In this document: one piece after another, positions 1 through 13,157 of the stretch
How positions within the stretch are numbered: position 1 is the stretch's first letter
Layout: every line of letters begins with the position of its first letter
Source: DASRDR01 sp963812945 [NCBI: uncultured Candidatus Rokubacteria bacterium]
Lineage (GTDB): Bacteria; Methylomirabilota; Methylomirabilia; Rokubacteriales
DNA: 64,000 nt
Direction: 5' to 3'
NCBI GenBank assembly: GCA_963812945.1
Contig: CAWEXD010000004.1
Location: forward strand, 124,001 to 188,000
Program-made: the position numbers and the translations under genes
The notes under the pieces: model-generated
Seen by the model: only the letters and a program-made list of their open reading frames with translations
Databases searched by the model: none
Told to the model about the DNA's origin: nothing

Positions 1-779
1 TCGAGCTGACTCGGCGCGGCTGATTCCCGCGCGGGGCCCGGGGCCTTCTCCGGGGCGGCCGGGAGGCTCAGCTCGACGATCCGGATCGGCGCGTGGTCCG
101 GATCGAGATCGCGGAGGAGCGGCAGGCACACGTTGTAGACGGGTACCCCGCCCCGGGTTCGGGCCTCCGGCCGGCCCCGGTGCGCGTGGCCGTGAAACAC
201 GAGGTCCACCTGATAGCGGTCCAGCGGCTCCTCCAGCCGGCTCGAGCCCAGGAAGGGATACAGCTCGGGAGGCTCCCCCTCGACCGTCGCCTGGATCGGA
301 GAGTAGTGCAGGATCGCGACGCGGCGGGCGGTGTGCAGGCGGGCCAGGGCTCTTTCGAGCTTCAGGGCCTCGTCCACCGTCTCCCGGACGAAGCGCTTCA
401 TGATGTCCTCGCCCCAGGGCTGGAGGGCCCGCTCCCCGAAGCCCCCGCCGAGGCCCTTCACGCCGCCGATCCCGAGACCCGCCACCTCGCAGCCGTCCCC
501 GTCCAGGATGACGACGCCGCCGTCCCGGAGGATCTGCACGACCTCCTCGTGCTGGCCCGACTCGTAGTCGTGGTTGCCGAGGACGCCGACGGCGGGAATG
601 CGGAGCCCGGTGGCCACCTCCCGGGCCAGCACGCGCGCCTCGTCCGGATGCCCGTAGTCGGTCAGGTCTCCGCAGAGCAGCAGGACGTCGGCGCTGGCGC
701 TAGCCGCCGCGAAGAGGGGCTGGAGCGCGCCCTGCGACGTCTTGGTGACGTGGAGGTCACCGACGGCGGCGATGCGCAC
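1..779 (-). CDS. Metallophosphoesterase, calcineurin-like (C-terminus beyond window)
   Basis: The reading frame begins at a GTG at 779 and stays open to base 1, so the C-terminus lies outside the window. The translation carries the calcineurin-like phosphoesterase motifs in order: GDLHV near the N-terminus, LLLCGDLTDYG, GVLGNHDYESG and FHGHAHRG. These supply the Asp, His and Asn ligands of a two-metal centre that hydrolyses phosphate mono- or diesters. No signal peptide or membrane segment is visible, so it is probably cytoplasmic. It overlaps the end of the upstream nucleotidyltransferase-like gene by 23 bases, suggesting co-transcription. The substrate cannot be told from sequence. The family call is firm; the GTG start is chosen because the conserved first motif follows within five codons. 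Confidence 0.85.
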   Translation of the reverse strand, partial: MRIAAVGDLHVTKTSQGALQPLFAAASASADVLLLCGDLTDYGHPDEARVLAREVATGLRIPAVGVLGNHDYESGQHEEVVQILRDGGVVILDGDGCEVAGLGIGGVKGLGGGFGERALQPWGEDIMKRFVRETVDEALKLERALARLHTARRVAILHYSPIQATVEGEPPELYPFLGSSRLEEPLDRYQVDLVFHGHAHRGRPEARTRGGVPVYNVCLPLLRDLDPDHAPIRIVELSLPAAPEKAPGPARESAAPSQL

Positions 780-1743
780 GGGAACCGGGGCGACGCCCGT
801 TCGATGGGATGTCGGGCGGCACGGGGTCGGGCGGCGCCGGCATCGGGCTGGACGAGATCGCCGCCGTCCAGTTCGCGATGTCGGCGGCCGACATCTCGCC
901 GCGGGGCGCCAGCCGACCGTCCGCATACCCGCGCGCGGAGACGTCGACCAGGTACTGCTGCCGGGACAGGAGCGTCCCATCACACACGCGGCCGGTCTCT
1001 CCCGGCCAGTCTCGCTCACGGTCGAGCCGGCGCATCAGATTGGCCATCACCGCGTCGGGGATGCACGCCCGCTCGCCCGGGTAGATGAAGCCGAAGAGGA
1101 CGAGGTGGCTCAGGAGCACCCGCCAGTGCCGGCCGAAGCGTGCCAGCAGGCGACGCCAGTCCAGATCTCGCCCGCACGCCTGGATGAGGTGGGCGACGTC
1201 GGCCCCGTCATAGCGCTCGCGTTCCATGATGAAGGCCTTGGACCAGATCATTTCCTCCGGCGGGCACAGCCACACCGGGATGCCGAGAACCGAGCCCGGG
1301 GTGGCGTGAGTGAACCAGAGGTCGTCGACGGCGGCGACACCGTTTCCGGCGCTGAAGATGAGATCGATGTAGCGATCCCCGACGTACGCCTTGGCCAGCC
1401 AGTGTGGAAAGGTGAGCTCGCCTGCGAAGCCCGCCGCGTCCAGCACGACGAGCGCGTACTCACAGTCCTCCTTCCGGAGAAAGACGTCCAGATCCTTCGT
1501 GTCCCGGAAGATGCCGGTATGCGGCGCGAGAGCGTGAGCGCCGCCGATCAGAAACTCCACGCCGGCGCCGTGAAGCGCCTCGAGCGCGGTGCGGTAGACG
1601 CGTCGCGCCTCGGCATCAAGCTCTTCGCCGACGCCCACAGCCGGGGCCGGAGCCGGCGGCACAGCCGGAGTCAGGTGGTCACAGGACCCCGGCTCGCCGT
1701 TCCGGACGAGGTTCGCCGCTCTCACGGCGGAGTTCCGTTGCAA
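757..1743 (-). CDS. Nucleotidyltransferase-like protein
   Basis: The 328-residue product contains a region typical of minimal nucleotidyltransferase-fold proteins: GVEFLIGGAHAL near residues 60-72 followed by RDTKDLDVFLR, the G-G/S...D-x-D arrangement that binds metal and nucleotide. A later acidic residue lies in RYIDLIF. Proteins of this kind are often annotated only as nucleotidyltransferase or DUF6036-like, and their targets are mostly unknown. The last 60 residues are Pro/Arg-rich and overlap the next gene by 23 bases, so the true end of the folded protein is probably earlier. The first 35 residues look weakly conserved and the start could be internal. It sits first in a two-gene unit with the phosphoesterase. 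A toxin-antitoxin role is possible, but nothing here proves it. Confidence 0.7.
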   Translation of the reverse strand: MQRNSAVRAANLVRNGEPGSCDHLTPAVPPAPAPAVGVGEELDAEARRVYRTALEALHGAGVEFLIGGAHALAPHTGIFRDTKDLDVFLRKEDCEYALVVLDAAGFAGELTFPHWLAKAYVGDRYIDLIFSAGNGVAAVDDLWFTHATPGSVLGIPVWLCPPEEMIWSKAFIMERERYDGADVAHLIQACGRDLDWRRLLARFGRHWRVLLSHLVLFGFIYPGERACIPDAVMANLMRRLDRERDWPGETGRVCDGTLLSRQQYLVDVSARGYADGRLAPRGEMSAADIANWTAAISSSPMPAPPDPVPPDIPSNGRRPGSRAHRRRR

Positions 1744-1770
1744 GAGGAGCGCCTATCAGCCCGCTCGAGA

Positions 1771-2202
1771 CTAGTCGGCCGATCGCGAGACGATCCCGTC
1801 GATGGCGTCGCGGAGCTGTCCCAGCCTGAACGGCTTCTCCAGATAGCTCGCGGCGCCCAGCCGGAGCGCGCTGGTCGCCACCTGACGGCCGCCGAACGCT
1901 GTCACGAGCACGACAGGGACTTTCGGGAACTCGCGGCGCAGGATCGGCAAGAGCTCGATGCCCGTGAGTCCCGGCATCTCCTTGTCCAGGACGATGAGGT
2001 CGAACGGTGTCCCGCGCAGCGTCTCCACCACGTGGGTGCCCCGGTCCAGCTCCGTCACCTCATGCCCGTCGAATTCGAGCGTTCGCCGGAGGAGCGCTCG
2101 CATCTCGGCGTCGTCGTCGACGATCAGCACCCGGATGGGGCGCGGACGGCCTTCGACGTCACCCGCGGTCACGGCCGTACGGGCAAGAGACACGACACTC
2201 AT
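1771..2202 (-). CDS. Single-domain response regulator (CheY-like receiver)
   Basis: The product is 143 residues and is almost entirely one receiver domain. IRVLIVDDDAEMR (residues 23-35) gives the acidic pocket, the phosphoacceptor is Asp73 in LIVLDKEMPG, the conserved Thr is in VVLVTAFGG and the Lys is in SYLEKPF. There is no output domain, so it must act by protein contact, as a phosphorelay intermediate or by controlling a partner. It lies just downstream of the NtrC-type regulator and histidine kinase on the same strand, separated from the former by 30 bases, and is therefore probably part of the same three-gene signalling unit. Confidence 0.9.
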   Translation of the reverse strand: MSVVSLARTAVTAGDVEGRPRPIRVLIVDDDAEMRALLRRTLEFDGHEVTELDRGTHVVETLRGTPFDLIVLDKEMPGLTGIELLPILRREFPKVPVVLVTAFGGRQVATSALRLGAASYLEKPFRLGQLRDAIDGIVSRSAD

Positions 2203-2232
2203 GCCCTCGAATACAGCAAGGACCGTGCCAGC

Positions 2233-3597
2233 TCATGGCTGCTGGTCCGTCAGCCCGGGCCCCACCCGAAGCATGTTGGCCTGCATCCGCTGCAGCGTCC
2301 GCACGCTGATTCCGAGGATGCGGGCCGCGGCTCGCTTGTCGCCGCGGACCTCGTCAAGAATCCGACGGATGTACTGGCTCTCCACCTCGGCCAGGGACGG
2401 GCGCACGCCCAGCTCGCTACTGGACCCCGGGGTGAACTCGATGCGGAGGTCGTCCCGAGTAATGACGCGGCCCTTCGTCAGCGTGGCCGCCCGCTCGACG
2501 ACGTTCTCGAGCTCGCGGACGTTACCCGGCCAGCTGTGCTCGTGGAGCCACTTGACGGCCTCCTCGTCGAAGCCGTCGATCTCCTTCCCCATCCCGGCGG
2601 CCGCGCGCTTCAGGAAGTGCTCGGCCAGGAGCGGGATGTCCTCCGGCCGCTCCCGGAGGCTGGGGATCCGGATCGGGAGGACGGCCAGCCGATAGTAGAG
2701 ATCCTCGCGGAACTTCCCCTGACGCACGAGGGCGGGCAGGTCCCGGTTGGTGGCGCTGATGAGACGGAGGTCCACCTTGATCTCCTCGTTGCCTCCGACG
2801 GGCCGCACGACGCGGTCCTGGAGGGCACGAAGGAGCTTCACCTGGAGGGACTGGGGCATCTCGGCGATCTCGTCGAGCAAGAGCGTCCCGCCCTCGGCTT
2901 CCACGAAGAGGCCCCGCCGCTTCCGATCGGCGCCCGTGAAGGCTCCCCTCTCGTGTCCGAACAGCTCGGACTCCAGGAGCGTCTCGGGAATGGCCGCACA
3001 GTTGACGGCGACGAACGCCCCCTCGCGGCGGCCGCTGTGCCAGTGGATGGCCCGCGAGACCAGCTCCTTGCCCGACCCGCTGTCCCCCAAGAGCAGCACC
3101 GCCGCGTCGGTGTCCGCCACCACGCGGATCTGCTCGAACACGGACTGCATCGCCTTCGAGCGGCCGATGATGTTGTCGAAGCTGTAGCGGCGCTCGACCT
3201 CGGCCCGGAGCCGGCGGTTCTCCTCACGCAGGCGCTGGTCCTCGACGGCCCGCTTGACGACCAGGGACAGCTCCGGAAGCTTGAAGGGCTTCATCAGGTA
3301 GTCGTACGCACCCTGGCGCATCGCATCGATGGCGCTCTCGAGGCTCCCGAACGCCGTCATGAGGATGACGCGGGCGCGCGGCTGGACCTTCTGCGACTCG
3401 CGCAGCACGGCCAGGCCGTCCACGGGCTCCATGACGAGGTCGGTGAGGACGACCGAGTACTCCTCGCGTCCCAGCGCCGTCTGGGCGTCCTCCCCGCCGG
3501 TGACCGTCGTCACCGACCAGCCCTCTGTCTCGAGATGGCGCCGGAGCAGCGCCACCATGTCCGCATCGTTGTCCACGACGAGAATTCGGGATTTCAT
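2233..3597 (-). CDS. Sigma-54-dependent response regulator, NtrC/AtoC type
   Basis: This 454-residue activator has the full NtrC layout. A receiver domain has phosphoacceptor Asp53 in VVLTDLVMEP. The AAA+ domain has a Walker A GDSGSGKE, the GAFTGA loop that contacts sigma-54, a LLDEIAEMP Walker B, and RLISATNRDLP. A Fis-type helix-turn-helix closes the protein (AAARILGISVRTLQR). It would bind upstream enhancers and use ATP hydrolysis to open sigma-54 promoters. Its ATG overlaps the end of the histidine kinase gene by four bases, so kinase and regulator form a classic pair. Because a dozen sigma-54-like promoters and paired palindromes lie in this window, it is a natural but untested candidate for the activator of that set. 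Confidence 0.95.
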   Translation of the reverse strand: MKSRILVVDNDADMVALLRRHLETEGWSVTTVTGGEDAQTALGREEYSVVLTDLVMEPVDGLAVLRESQKVQPRARVILMTAFGSLESAIDAMRQGAYDYLMKPFKLPELSLVVKRAVEDQRLREENRRLRAEVERRYSFDNIIGRSKAMQSVFEQIRVVADTDAAVLLLGDSGSGKELVSRAIHWHSGRREGAFVAVNCAAIPETLLESELFGHERGAFTGADRKRRGLFVEAEGGTLLLDEIAEMPQSLQVKLLRALQDRVVRPVGGNEEIKVDLRLISATNRDLPALVRQGKFREDLYYRLAVLPIRIPSLRERPEDIPLLAEHFLKRAAAGMGKEIDGFDEEAVKWLHEHSWPGNVRELENVVERAATLTKGRVITRDDLRIEFTPGSSSELGVRPSLAEVESQYIRRILDEVRGDKRAAARILGISVRTLQRMQANMLRVGPGLTDQQP

Positions 3598-5075
3598 GGC
3601 TGCTCCCTCCCTGCTTCCGAGCTGGCTTCGGGCAGCCAGACGGTGAAGGTGGTGCCCTCGCCGGGCATGCTCGCCACCTGGATCTCGCTGCCGTTGGACC
3701 GGACAAGGTCGCGACAGATCGCGAGGCCGAGACCGGATCCCTCGCGAGCGGGCTTGGTGCTGAAGAAGGGGTCGAAGATCTTGGGAAGGACATCCGCGGG
3801 GATCCCGGATCCGCTGTCTCGAACCTCGATGGCGACCCCCGGCCGTCCGTCGTCCAGCCGGTGCGCCCCGGCGACCTCGACCCGGCCGCCGGCCGGCGTC
3901 GCCTCGATGGCGTTCGTGAGCAGGTTGATCAGCACCTGCTGGAGATGGCCGGGGTCGACGAGCACCTCCGGAAGGTCGCGCGGGAGCCTGACCGCCAGGG
4001 TGACGCCGCGGGTCCGGGCGAAATGCTGGAGCAACGGTCGGAGGCCCTCGGTGACCGACCCGGGCGCGGTGGCCGTCCGCTCGGGCTCGCGCTGGCGGAA
4101 GGGATCCAGGGCCGCGCGGATCATCTTGGATATCCGGTCGATCTGGGCGATGACGACGTCGAGGTCCTCCCGGAGCGGTGAGTCCTTGGGCACGGCGCGC
4201 AGCATCAGCTCGGCGCGGCCGGCAATGATGTTGAGCGGCGTGCCCACCTCGTGCGCGATGCTCGAGCAGAGCTTGCCGGCGATCGCGAGGCTTTCCGTCT
4301 GCCGCAGGCGGCGCATCAGCTCGAGCGACCGGTCCGACTCGGCCTCCACCCGCTGGCGGGCTTCCTCCAGCCGTTCGGTCATCCGGTTGAAAGCCGTCGC
4401 GACCTGACCCAGCTCGTCGCGGCTCCGGACCGGCACCGGCGCCGGGGCCGCGCCGGACCCGACACGCTCGATCCCCTGCATCAGGTCGGCGACCGGCCGG
4501 AAGACGAGGCGCTGGAGGGCCATCCAGATGATCAGGCCCAGGAGCACGACGAGCACGCTGCCCCGCAGCGCGATCTTGTAGTTCTCGCTGAGCAGGGCCG
4601 CCTCCAGGCGGCCCGCGACGAAGGCGACTTCGAGCACTCCGTCGTCGGAGCCGGACGACGAACGGACCGGGAGAAGCACGCTGTGCAGCCGGATGCCCGC
4701 GCTCTGGTGCTCGACGACGGCCGGCTGGCCCGTCTCCCGGACCCCCCGATGCCGATCGAGGGACACTCCAGGATCGCCCGCGAGGAGGTTCGCGTCGACC
4801 CGCCGCGCCAGGTTCCGGTCCAGCAATCGGATGCGAACGATCTCGGTCTGCTTGACGACCAGGTCGTCGGCCAGCCGCTTGACGTCGGCCAGCGTGCCGC
4901 CCCGGAGCGCGTTCTCCACCGCAAGCCGGATGGCCGTGCTCGTGACGTTGACGCGCAACTCGAACTCCGCCCGTCGCTGTGCGCGCTCGTCTCTCATGAG
5001 GACGTACGTAAACACCGCGACGACCAGGACCATCGGCACGAGCAGGAGTAGGACTAGGCGAAGTCGCAGTCCCAC
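3594..5075 (-). CDS. Membrane sensor histidine kinase with HAMP domain, partner of the NtrC-type regulator
   Basis: The 493-residue protein starts with a hydrophobic segment (residues 4-25), then a periplasmic sensor region of about 150 residues, a second membrane segment (LVVLLGLIIWMAL) and a HAMP linker. The H-box is SIAHEVGTPLN, followed by an N-box (LINLLTNAIEATP), a G1 box (DSGSGIP) and a G2 box (GSGLGLAICR). It should autophosphorylate on the H-box His and pass phosphate to the downstream regulator, whose start overlaps its stop. The architecture resembles NtrB/ZraS-type kinases, but the signal sensed is unknown. The start is GTG at 5075. Confidence 0.93.
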   Translation of the reverse strand: MGLRLRLVLLLLVPMVLVVAVFTYVLMRDERAQRRAEFELRVNVTSTAIRLAVENALRGGTLADVKRLADDLVVKQTEIVRIRLLDRNLARRVDANLLAGDPGVSLDRHRGVRETGQPAVVEHQSAGIRLHSVLLPVRSSSGSDDGVLEVAFVAGRLEAALLSENYKIALRGSVLVVLLGLIIWMALQRLVFRPVADLMQGIERVGSGAAPAPVPVRSRDELGQVATAFNRMTERLEEARQRVEAESDRSLELMRRLRQTESLAIAGKLCSSIAHEVGTPLNIIAGRAELMLRAVPKDSPLREDLDVVIAQIDRISKMIRAALDPFRQREPERTATAPGSVTEGLRPLLQHFARTRGVTLAVRLPRDLPEVLVDPGHLQQVLINLLTNAIEATPAGGRVEVAGAHRLDDGRPGVAIEVRDSGSGIPADVLPKIFDPFFSTKPAREGSGLGLAICRDLVRSNGSEIQVASMPGEGTTFTVWLPEASSEAGREQP

Positions 5076-5106
5076 GGGGTCCTCAGTCTAGCACGCGTCC
5101 GACGCG

Positions 5107-5138
5107 CGACAGCCCGCCCCCCGAACGACAGGATGGCG
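5107..5138 (+). promoter_or_regulatory. Putative paired enhancer sites for the sigma-54 promoter at 5227
   Basis: Two copies of the palindrome seen at other loci start 19 bases apart. The site at 5126-5138 is CGACAGGATGGCG, 11 of 13 matching CGACAYGRTGTCG. The site at 5107-5119 keeps mainly the CGACA half. They lie about 90 bases upstream of the -24 element, a usual enhancer distance. The first copy is weak. Confidence 0.4.
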
Positions 5139-5226
5139 TTCGTCCTCGAGCGGCCGTGTTCGCGGCGGCGTGCATTTCGCGCGCACTTGTCGCGTCACAC
5201 CAGGACGCCGCGCGCGCGGCCCCGCG

Positions 5227-5242
5227 TGGCATGTGCCTTGCT
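5227..5242 (+). promoter_or_regulatory. Sigma-54 (-24/-12) type promoter
   Basis: TGGCATGTGCCTTGCT matches the sigma-54 consensus TGGCACGNNNNTTGCW at every key GG and GC position with correct spacing. It faces the lipoprotein gene at 5369, giving a predicted leader of about 115 bases. Paired palindromes lie about 90 bases upstream. Confidence 0.65.
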
Positions 5243-5368
5243 CCCCTGTCGAGCGCAGAAGGCCCCACGCGCCGATCACCAAGTGCGGCGCGCGGGAAGC
5301 GCGTGCAGTGAACGGGACGAGTCGCGCACCGTCGCTCGAACAAGCGCGGGCATGCAGCGGAGAGATCG

Positions 5369-5689
5369 ATGATGAGGCGCTCCACTCTCGCCACTCTGGG
5401 AAGTCTCCTGATCGCGACCGTGGTCCTGGGCGGTTGCTACATGCCGCCCTCCTCGGTCCAGGCTCCACCGCCGGCGCCAGCCGCTCCCGTGGAGACGGTG
5501 CCGGCGCAACCCGGTCCCAGCTACATCTGGGTGCCGGGCGCCTACACCTGGCAGCCGGCGACGCGCACCTACGTCTGGGTGCCGGGCCACTGGACGGTTC
5601 CGCCCCGAGGCTACGTCTGGGTCCCCGGTCACTGGGAAACGCACACCACCGGGAACCAGTGGGTCGATGGCTTCTGGCGGCCGAACTGA
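5369..5689 (+). CDS. YxWVPGxW-repeat lipoprotein
   Basis: The 106-residue product has a lipoprotein signal peptide ending in VVLGGC, so Cys22 or so should be lipidated and the protein anchored in the envelope. After a Pro/Ala-rich linker come four aromatic repeats of the form YxWVPGxW (YIWVPGAYTW, YVWVPGHWTV, YVWVPGHWET and a final QWVDGFW). This is the WxxGxW/YXWGXW repeat family, common in Gram-negative envelopes and of unknown biochemical role. A sigma-54-like promoter and paired palindromes lie upstream. The start at the first of two ATG codons follows a weak Shine-Dalgarno; the second ATG would remove only one residue. Confidence 0.85.
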   Translation: MMRRSTLATLGSLLIATVVLGGCYMPPSSVQAPPPAPAAPVETVPAQPGPSYIWVPGAYTWQPATRTYVWVPGHWTVPPRGYVWVPGHWETHTTGNQWVDGFWRPN

Positions 5690-5712
5690 GGACCGCGACT
5701 GAGGACCGGTGG

Positions 5713-5979
5713 ATGAAGCGTTCTGGTGTCACGTGTGAAGGACGGGGTGCACGGTCCGTGCCGGCGGGGGGTCTCGGGCCCCCGGCCGGCCACGGGGCCG
5801 CGCGTCCCCCCGGGCCCGTGATCGAGCCCGATCCACGTCTCCCAGCCAAGGGTTCCGAGGTCCGCGTGACGCGATGCCCCGTCCACGGCATCGCCTACGA
5901 CGGCGAGCGCGAGATCTGTCCCGAGTGCGCCAAGGGGGAGCCTCGCGACGAGGCGACCTCACGCTCCTCGCGTCCATGA
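5713..5979 (+). CDS. Small zinc-ribbon-like hypothetical protein
   Basis: This ORF would encode 88 residues. Its N-terminal half is Gly/Pro/Arg-rich and unremarkable. The C-terminal part contains RCPVHGIAYDGEREICPEC, a C-x2-H...C-x2-C arrangement that resembles a small zinc ribbon. It lies 23 bases downstream of the lipoprotein gene and may share its transcript. No good ribosome binding site is visible, so the true start may be further in and the protein as short as about 40 residues. The zinc-ribbon reading is inferred from the Cys/His spacing alone. Confidence 0.4.
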   Translation: MKRSGVTCEGRGARSVPAGGLGPPAGHGAARPPGPVIEPDPRLPAKGSEVRVTRCPVHGIAYDGEREICPECAKGEPRDEATSRSSRP

Positions 5980-6039
5980 CGTTCTGATTCCGGGCGGCCT
6001 ATCCCGAGCGCGCCGGGCCCACGATCTTGGCGTCGGCGC

Positions 6040-6071
6040 CGTCACGTTGTCGTCGCCGCGACATGATGTCG
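6040..6071 (+). promoter_or_regulatory. Paired palindromic enhancer sites
   Basis: CGTCACGTTGTCG (6040-6052) and CGACATGATGTCG (6059-6071) start 19 bases apart. The second lies inside a perfect 15-base palindrome, GCGACATGATGTCGC (6058-6072). Its inner edge is 96 bases from the sigma-54-like site at 6169, exactly the gap found at the 36.3 kb locus on the other strand. Confidence 0.55.
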
Positions 6072-6168
6072 CCGGGGCGCGGCGCGGCGCAGAAGCTCGA
6101 ATCGAGCATCGAGCGTCGTGAGGCGGCGATCGCGACGCGCCGATGCGGCCCGCGCTCGGCGCTCTCCG

Positions 6169-6184
6169 TGGAATCGCCGTTGCA
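6169..6184 (+). promoter_or_regulatory. Sigma-54 type promoter (degenerate)
   Basis: TGGAATCGCCGTTGCA keeps the GG of -24 and the TTGCA of -12 at the right spacing, but has AAT where CAC is expected. The paired palindromes upstream and an ATG 12 bases downstream, as at several other sites here, support it. Confidence 0.45.
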
Positions 6185-6196
6185 TTCCCCTCCGGC

Positions 6197-6390
6197 ATGA
6201 CACCCCTGCTCACCACGCGCGGACATCATCTCTCCGGCACCGGCACGACGCGGACGCGCGCCCGATCGCTCGGAATCCCATCGAGTGGATCGGCCGCGCG
6301 CACTTCCGGTCGCGAGCTCTGGGCCGTCGTCCTGGCCGGGGGATCAGGCGATCACGTCACCGGGACGCCGGACAACCCTGGCTCGGGGAC

Positions 6391-6394
<4 letters not shown>
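6197..6394 (+). pseudogene. Truncated sugar-nucleotidyltransferase-like N-terminus
   Basis: The ORF gives 65 residues. Near its C-terminus is [15 protein letters not shown], which closely resembles the opening beta-strand and nucleotide-binding loop of sugar-phosphate nucleotidyltransferases ([13 protein letters not shown]), such as mannose-1-phosphate guanylyltransferase or GlgC. The usual Arg of the loop is replaced and the rest of the enzyme is absent. The stop overlaps the glgX start (ATGA). The ORF begins 12 bases after a sigma-54-like promoter. The simplest reading is that the promoter and first exon-like stretch of a lost nucleotidyltransferase gene were fused to glgX by deletion. It could instead be a short translated leader for glgX. 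Confidence 0.45.
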
Positions 6395-11519
<5,125 letters not shown>

Positions 11520-11569
11520 ACCGATCGTGCGGGGCTGGCGCCGCCAGCTCCTGACAGGAGGACGACATC

Positions 11570-11956
11570 ATGCCAGCCAGCTCGGCGGGGTTTCACGAGG
11601 CGGATGAGGCGCTGTCGCAGACGACGAAGGACATGCACCGGGCCATCGTCAGCCTGATGGAGGAGCTCGAGGCCATCGACTGGTACCAGCAGCGCATCGA
11701 CGCCGCGGGCGACGACGAGCTGAAGGAGATCCTTCGTCACAACCGGGACGAGGAGAAGGAGCACGCCGCGATGGTGCTCGAATGGATCCGGCGCCGAGAC
11801 CCGAGCTTCGACGAGGTGCTGCGGGCGTTCCTGTTCAAGGAGCAGCCCATCACCGCCCTCGAGCCGGGCTCGCCGACGGGCAGCGGCCGGCGCGGCGCCG
11901 GCGGAGGCGCGAGCCAACCGTTCGTGAGCGTGGGATCGCTGAGAGGAGCCCAATGA
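11570..11956 (+). CDS. Encapsulated ferritin-like protein (EncFtn) cargo
   Basis: The 128-residue protein matches encapsulated ferritins: LMEELEAIDWYQQRI and HNRDEEKEHAAMVLEWIRR supply ferroxidase ligands (Glu31/Glu32, Glu61/Glu62, His65). In this family two subunits complete the di-iron site and a ring-shaped decamer is formed. After a Gly/Ser-rich linker the C-terminus ends in QPFVSVGSLRGAQ, a clear cargo-loading peptide of the xLxVGSLR kind that docks on the inner face of the encapsulin shell. It starts after AGGAGG and overlaps the shell gene by four bases. The pair should oxidise Fe(II) and store the mineral inside the nanocompartment. Confidence 0.93.
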   Translation: MPASSAGFHEADEALSQTTKDMHRAIVSLMEELEAIDWYQQRIDAAGDDELKEILRHNRDEEKEHAAMVLEWIRRRDPSFDEVLRAFLFKEQPITALEPGSPTGSGRRGAGGGASQPFVSVGSLRGAQ

Positions 11957-12768
11957 TGGACATCCTGAGACGCGACAGCGCCCAGCTGTCTGACCGGGTC
12001 TGGAAGGAGCTGGACGAGGCGGCGGCCTCGGCGGCCAAGAACGTCATGACGGCGCGCCGGATCGCCACGTTCGACGGGCCCCGCGGTTGGGACTACATCG
12101 CGGCGCCCCTCGGCACCATGAAGGCCTGCCAGACGCAGGAGGGCAAGGCGATCGTCTGCGTGCCCGAGATCGCGCTGCTGGCGCAGCTCCGGGCCGACTT
12201 CAGCCTGCCCTGGTCGGCGGTCGAGGCCTTCGAGCGGGGCGGGCCAGCCCTCGACACCGAAACCGCGGAAACCGCCGCGCGCGAGGTCGGGCTCGCGGAG
12301 GATCGCCTCGCGTACTCCGGCCAACCGGTCGGGACCGGCTTCCTCGAGGATCCCGAGTCGCCGCGTCTCAAGCTCGGCGACTGGTCGGACCCGGCGCGGG
12401 TGATCGCCGACCTGGTGCGCGCGGTGGAGATGCTGGACCGGCTGACCGTGCCCGGGCCGTACGAGGCGGTCCTGTCGCCCGACCGGTACTACGCGTACCT
12501 GACGGCGGCGAACCGCGGCTACCCGGTGCCACGCCACACGAAGAACATCATCGCCGAGGTGCATCGGTCCCTCGTGATGCAGGACGGCGGCGCCCTCTTC
12601 TCGATGCGCGGCGGCGATTTCGTGCTGACCGTCGGAGGCGATCTCGCGGTCGGCTATCGGTCGCACGACCGTGACGCCCTGCATCTGTTCTGCGTCGAAA
12701 CCCTCGCGCCCCAGACCCTCAGCCCCGACGCGGTGTGCGTCCTGGAGGGCGCCGGTTCGCTCGCCTGA
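11953..12768 (+). CDS. Encapsulin nanocompartment shell protein
   Basis: The 271-residue product is a family 1 encapsulin with the HK97 phage-capsid fold. Recognisable stretches are MDILRRDSAQLSDRVWKELDEAA at the N-terminus (written here as its key residues: Leu5, Arg6, Trp17), ATFDGPRGWDY, PFDRxxx-like SPDRYYAYL and FVLTVGGDLAVGYRSHD near the C-terminus. It assembles into a closed icosahedral shell that holds the ferritin-like cargo encoded just upstream. Two ATG codons occur in tandem; the first overlaps the cargo stop and lies close to GAGAGGAG. Placement behind glgX and treY with only about 50 bases between suggests that iron storage and trehalose formation are co-expressed, perhaps as a desiccation or oxidative stress response. 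Confidence 0.95.
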   Translation: MMDILRRDSAQLSDRVWKELDEAAASAAKNVMTARRIATFDGPRGWDYIAAPLGTMKACQTQEGKAIVCVPEIALLAQLRADFSLPWSAVEAFERGGPALDTETAETAAREVGLAEDRLAYSGQPVGTGFLEDPESPRLKLGDWSDPARVIADLVRAVEMLDRLTVPGPYEAVLSPDRYYAYLTAANRGYPVPRHTKNIIAEVHRSLVMQDGGALFSMRGGDFVLTVGGDLAVGYRSHDRDALHLFCVETLAPQTLSPDAVCVLEGAGSLA

Positions 12769-12789
12769 CCTGCGAGACTTCTTCGCGCG

Positions 12790-12821
12790 CGACACCGTGT
12801 CGATCCGACGACGCGATGGCG
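12790..12821 (+). promoter_or_regulatory. Paired palindromic enhancer sites
   Basis: CGACACCGTGTCG (12790-12802) is a near-perfect 13-base palindrome. A second copy, CGACGCGATGGCG (12809-12821), starts 19 bases on. The pair ends 53 bases before the -24 element at 12875, as expected for an NtrC-type activator. Confidence 0.65.
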
Positions 12822-12874
12822 TCCGGCCCCTGCGCGTTCCGCGGACATCGCGCCTCCTCTAGCAGCGAGTGGCG

Positions 12875-12890
12875 TGGCACACGCCTTGCT
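12875..12890 (+). promoter_or_regulatory. Sigma-54 type promoter
   Basis: TGGCACACGCCTTGCT matches the consensus at all key positions. The ATG of the next ORF is only 12 bases beyond the -12 element, so the transcript would be almost leaderless. Confidence 0.75.
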
Positions 12891-12902
12891 CCACTGAAGG
12901 GC

Positions 12903-13148
12903 ATGGCACGCGCGAAGAGGGCAATCCCGAAGAGCGCAAAGAACGTGAAGCCGATGCTCGCGCCGGCCCCGCGTTCACCGAAGGCCCCGGCGCGAGCCCG
13001 ATCGAAGGATGGGTCGCCGACGGGCCAGAAGGCGCGTCGACGGCGCAGCGCCTCGGGCGCGGTCCGGAAGGACACGATGATCCTCGCGACCGATCACGGG
13101 CCGCGAGTGGCCTGGAGCGCCGCCCGGCCGGTGTTCCAGAAACGCTAG
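12903..13148 (+). CDS. Small Lys/Arg/Ala/Pro-rich basic protein
   Basis: The 81-residue product is strongly basic (MARAKRAIPKSAKNVKP...) with an Ala/Pro/Lys/Arg-rich middle and a more ordinary C-terminus (TMILATDHGPRVAWS). No known domain is recognised. Its composition resembles small nucleic-acid-binding proteins, but that is only a guess. A sigma-54 promoter and paired palindromes lie directly upstream, and the M48 protease gene follows after nine bases, so the two are probably co-transcribed. GAAGGG upstream of the ATG would fall at or before the predicted transcription start. Confidence 0.6.
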   Translation: MARAKRAIPKSAKNVKPMLAPAPRSPKAPARARSKDGSPTGQKARRRRSASGAVRKDTMILATDHGPRVAWSAARPVFQKR

Positions 13149-13157
13149 GAGGCGACC

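Noticed and set aside
742-4407. A 1221-codon open frame on the plus strand
   Set aside because: It runs antisense to the nucleotidyltransferase, response regulator and kinase genes, which all have clear domains; long antisense frames are expected at this GC content.
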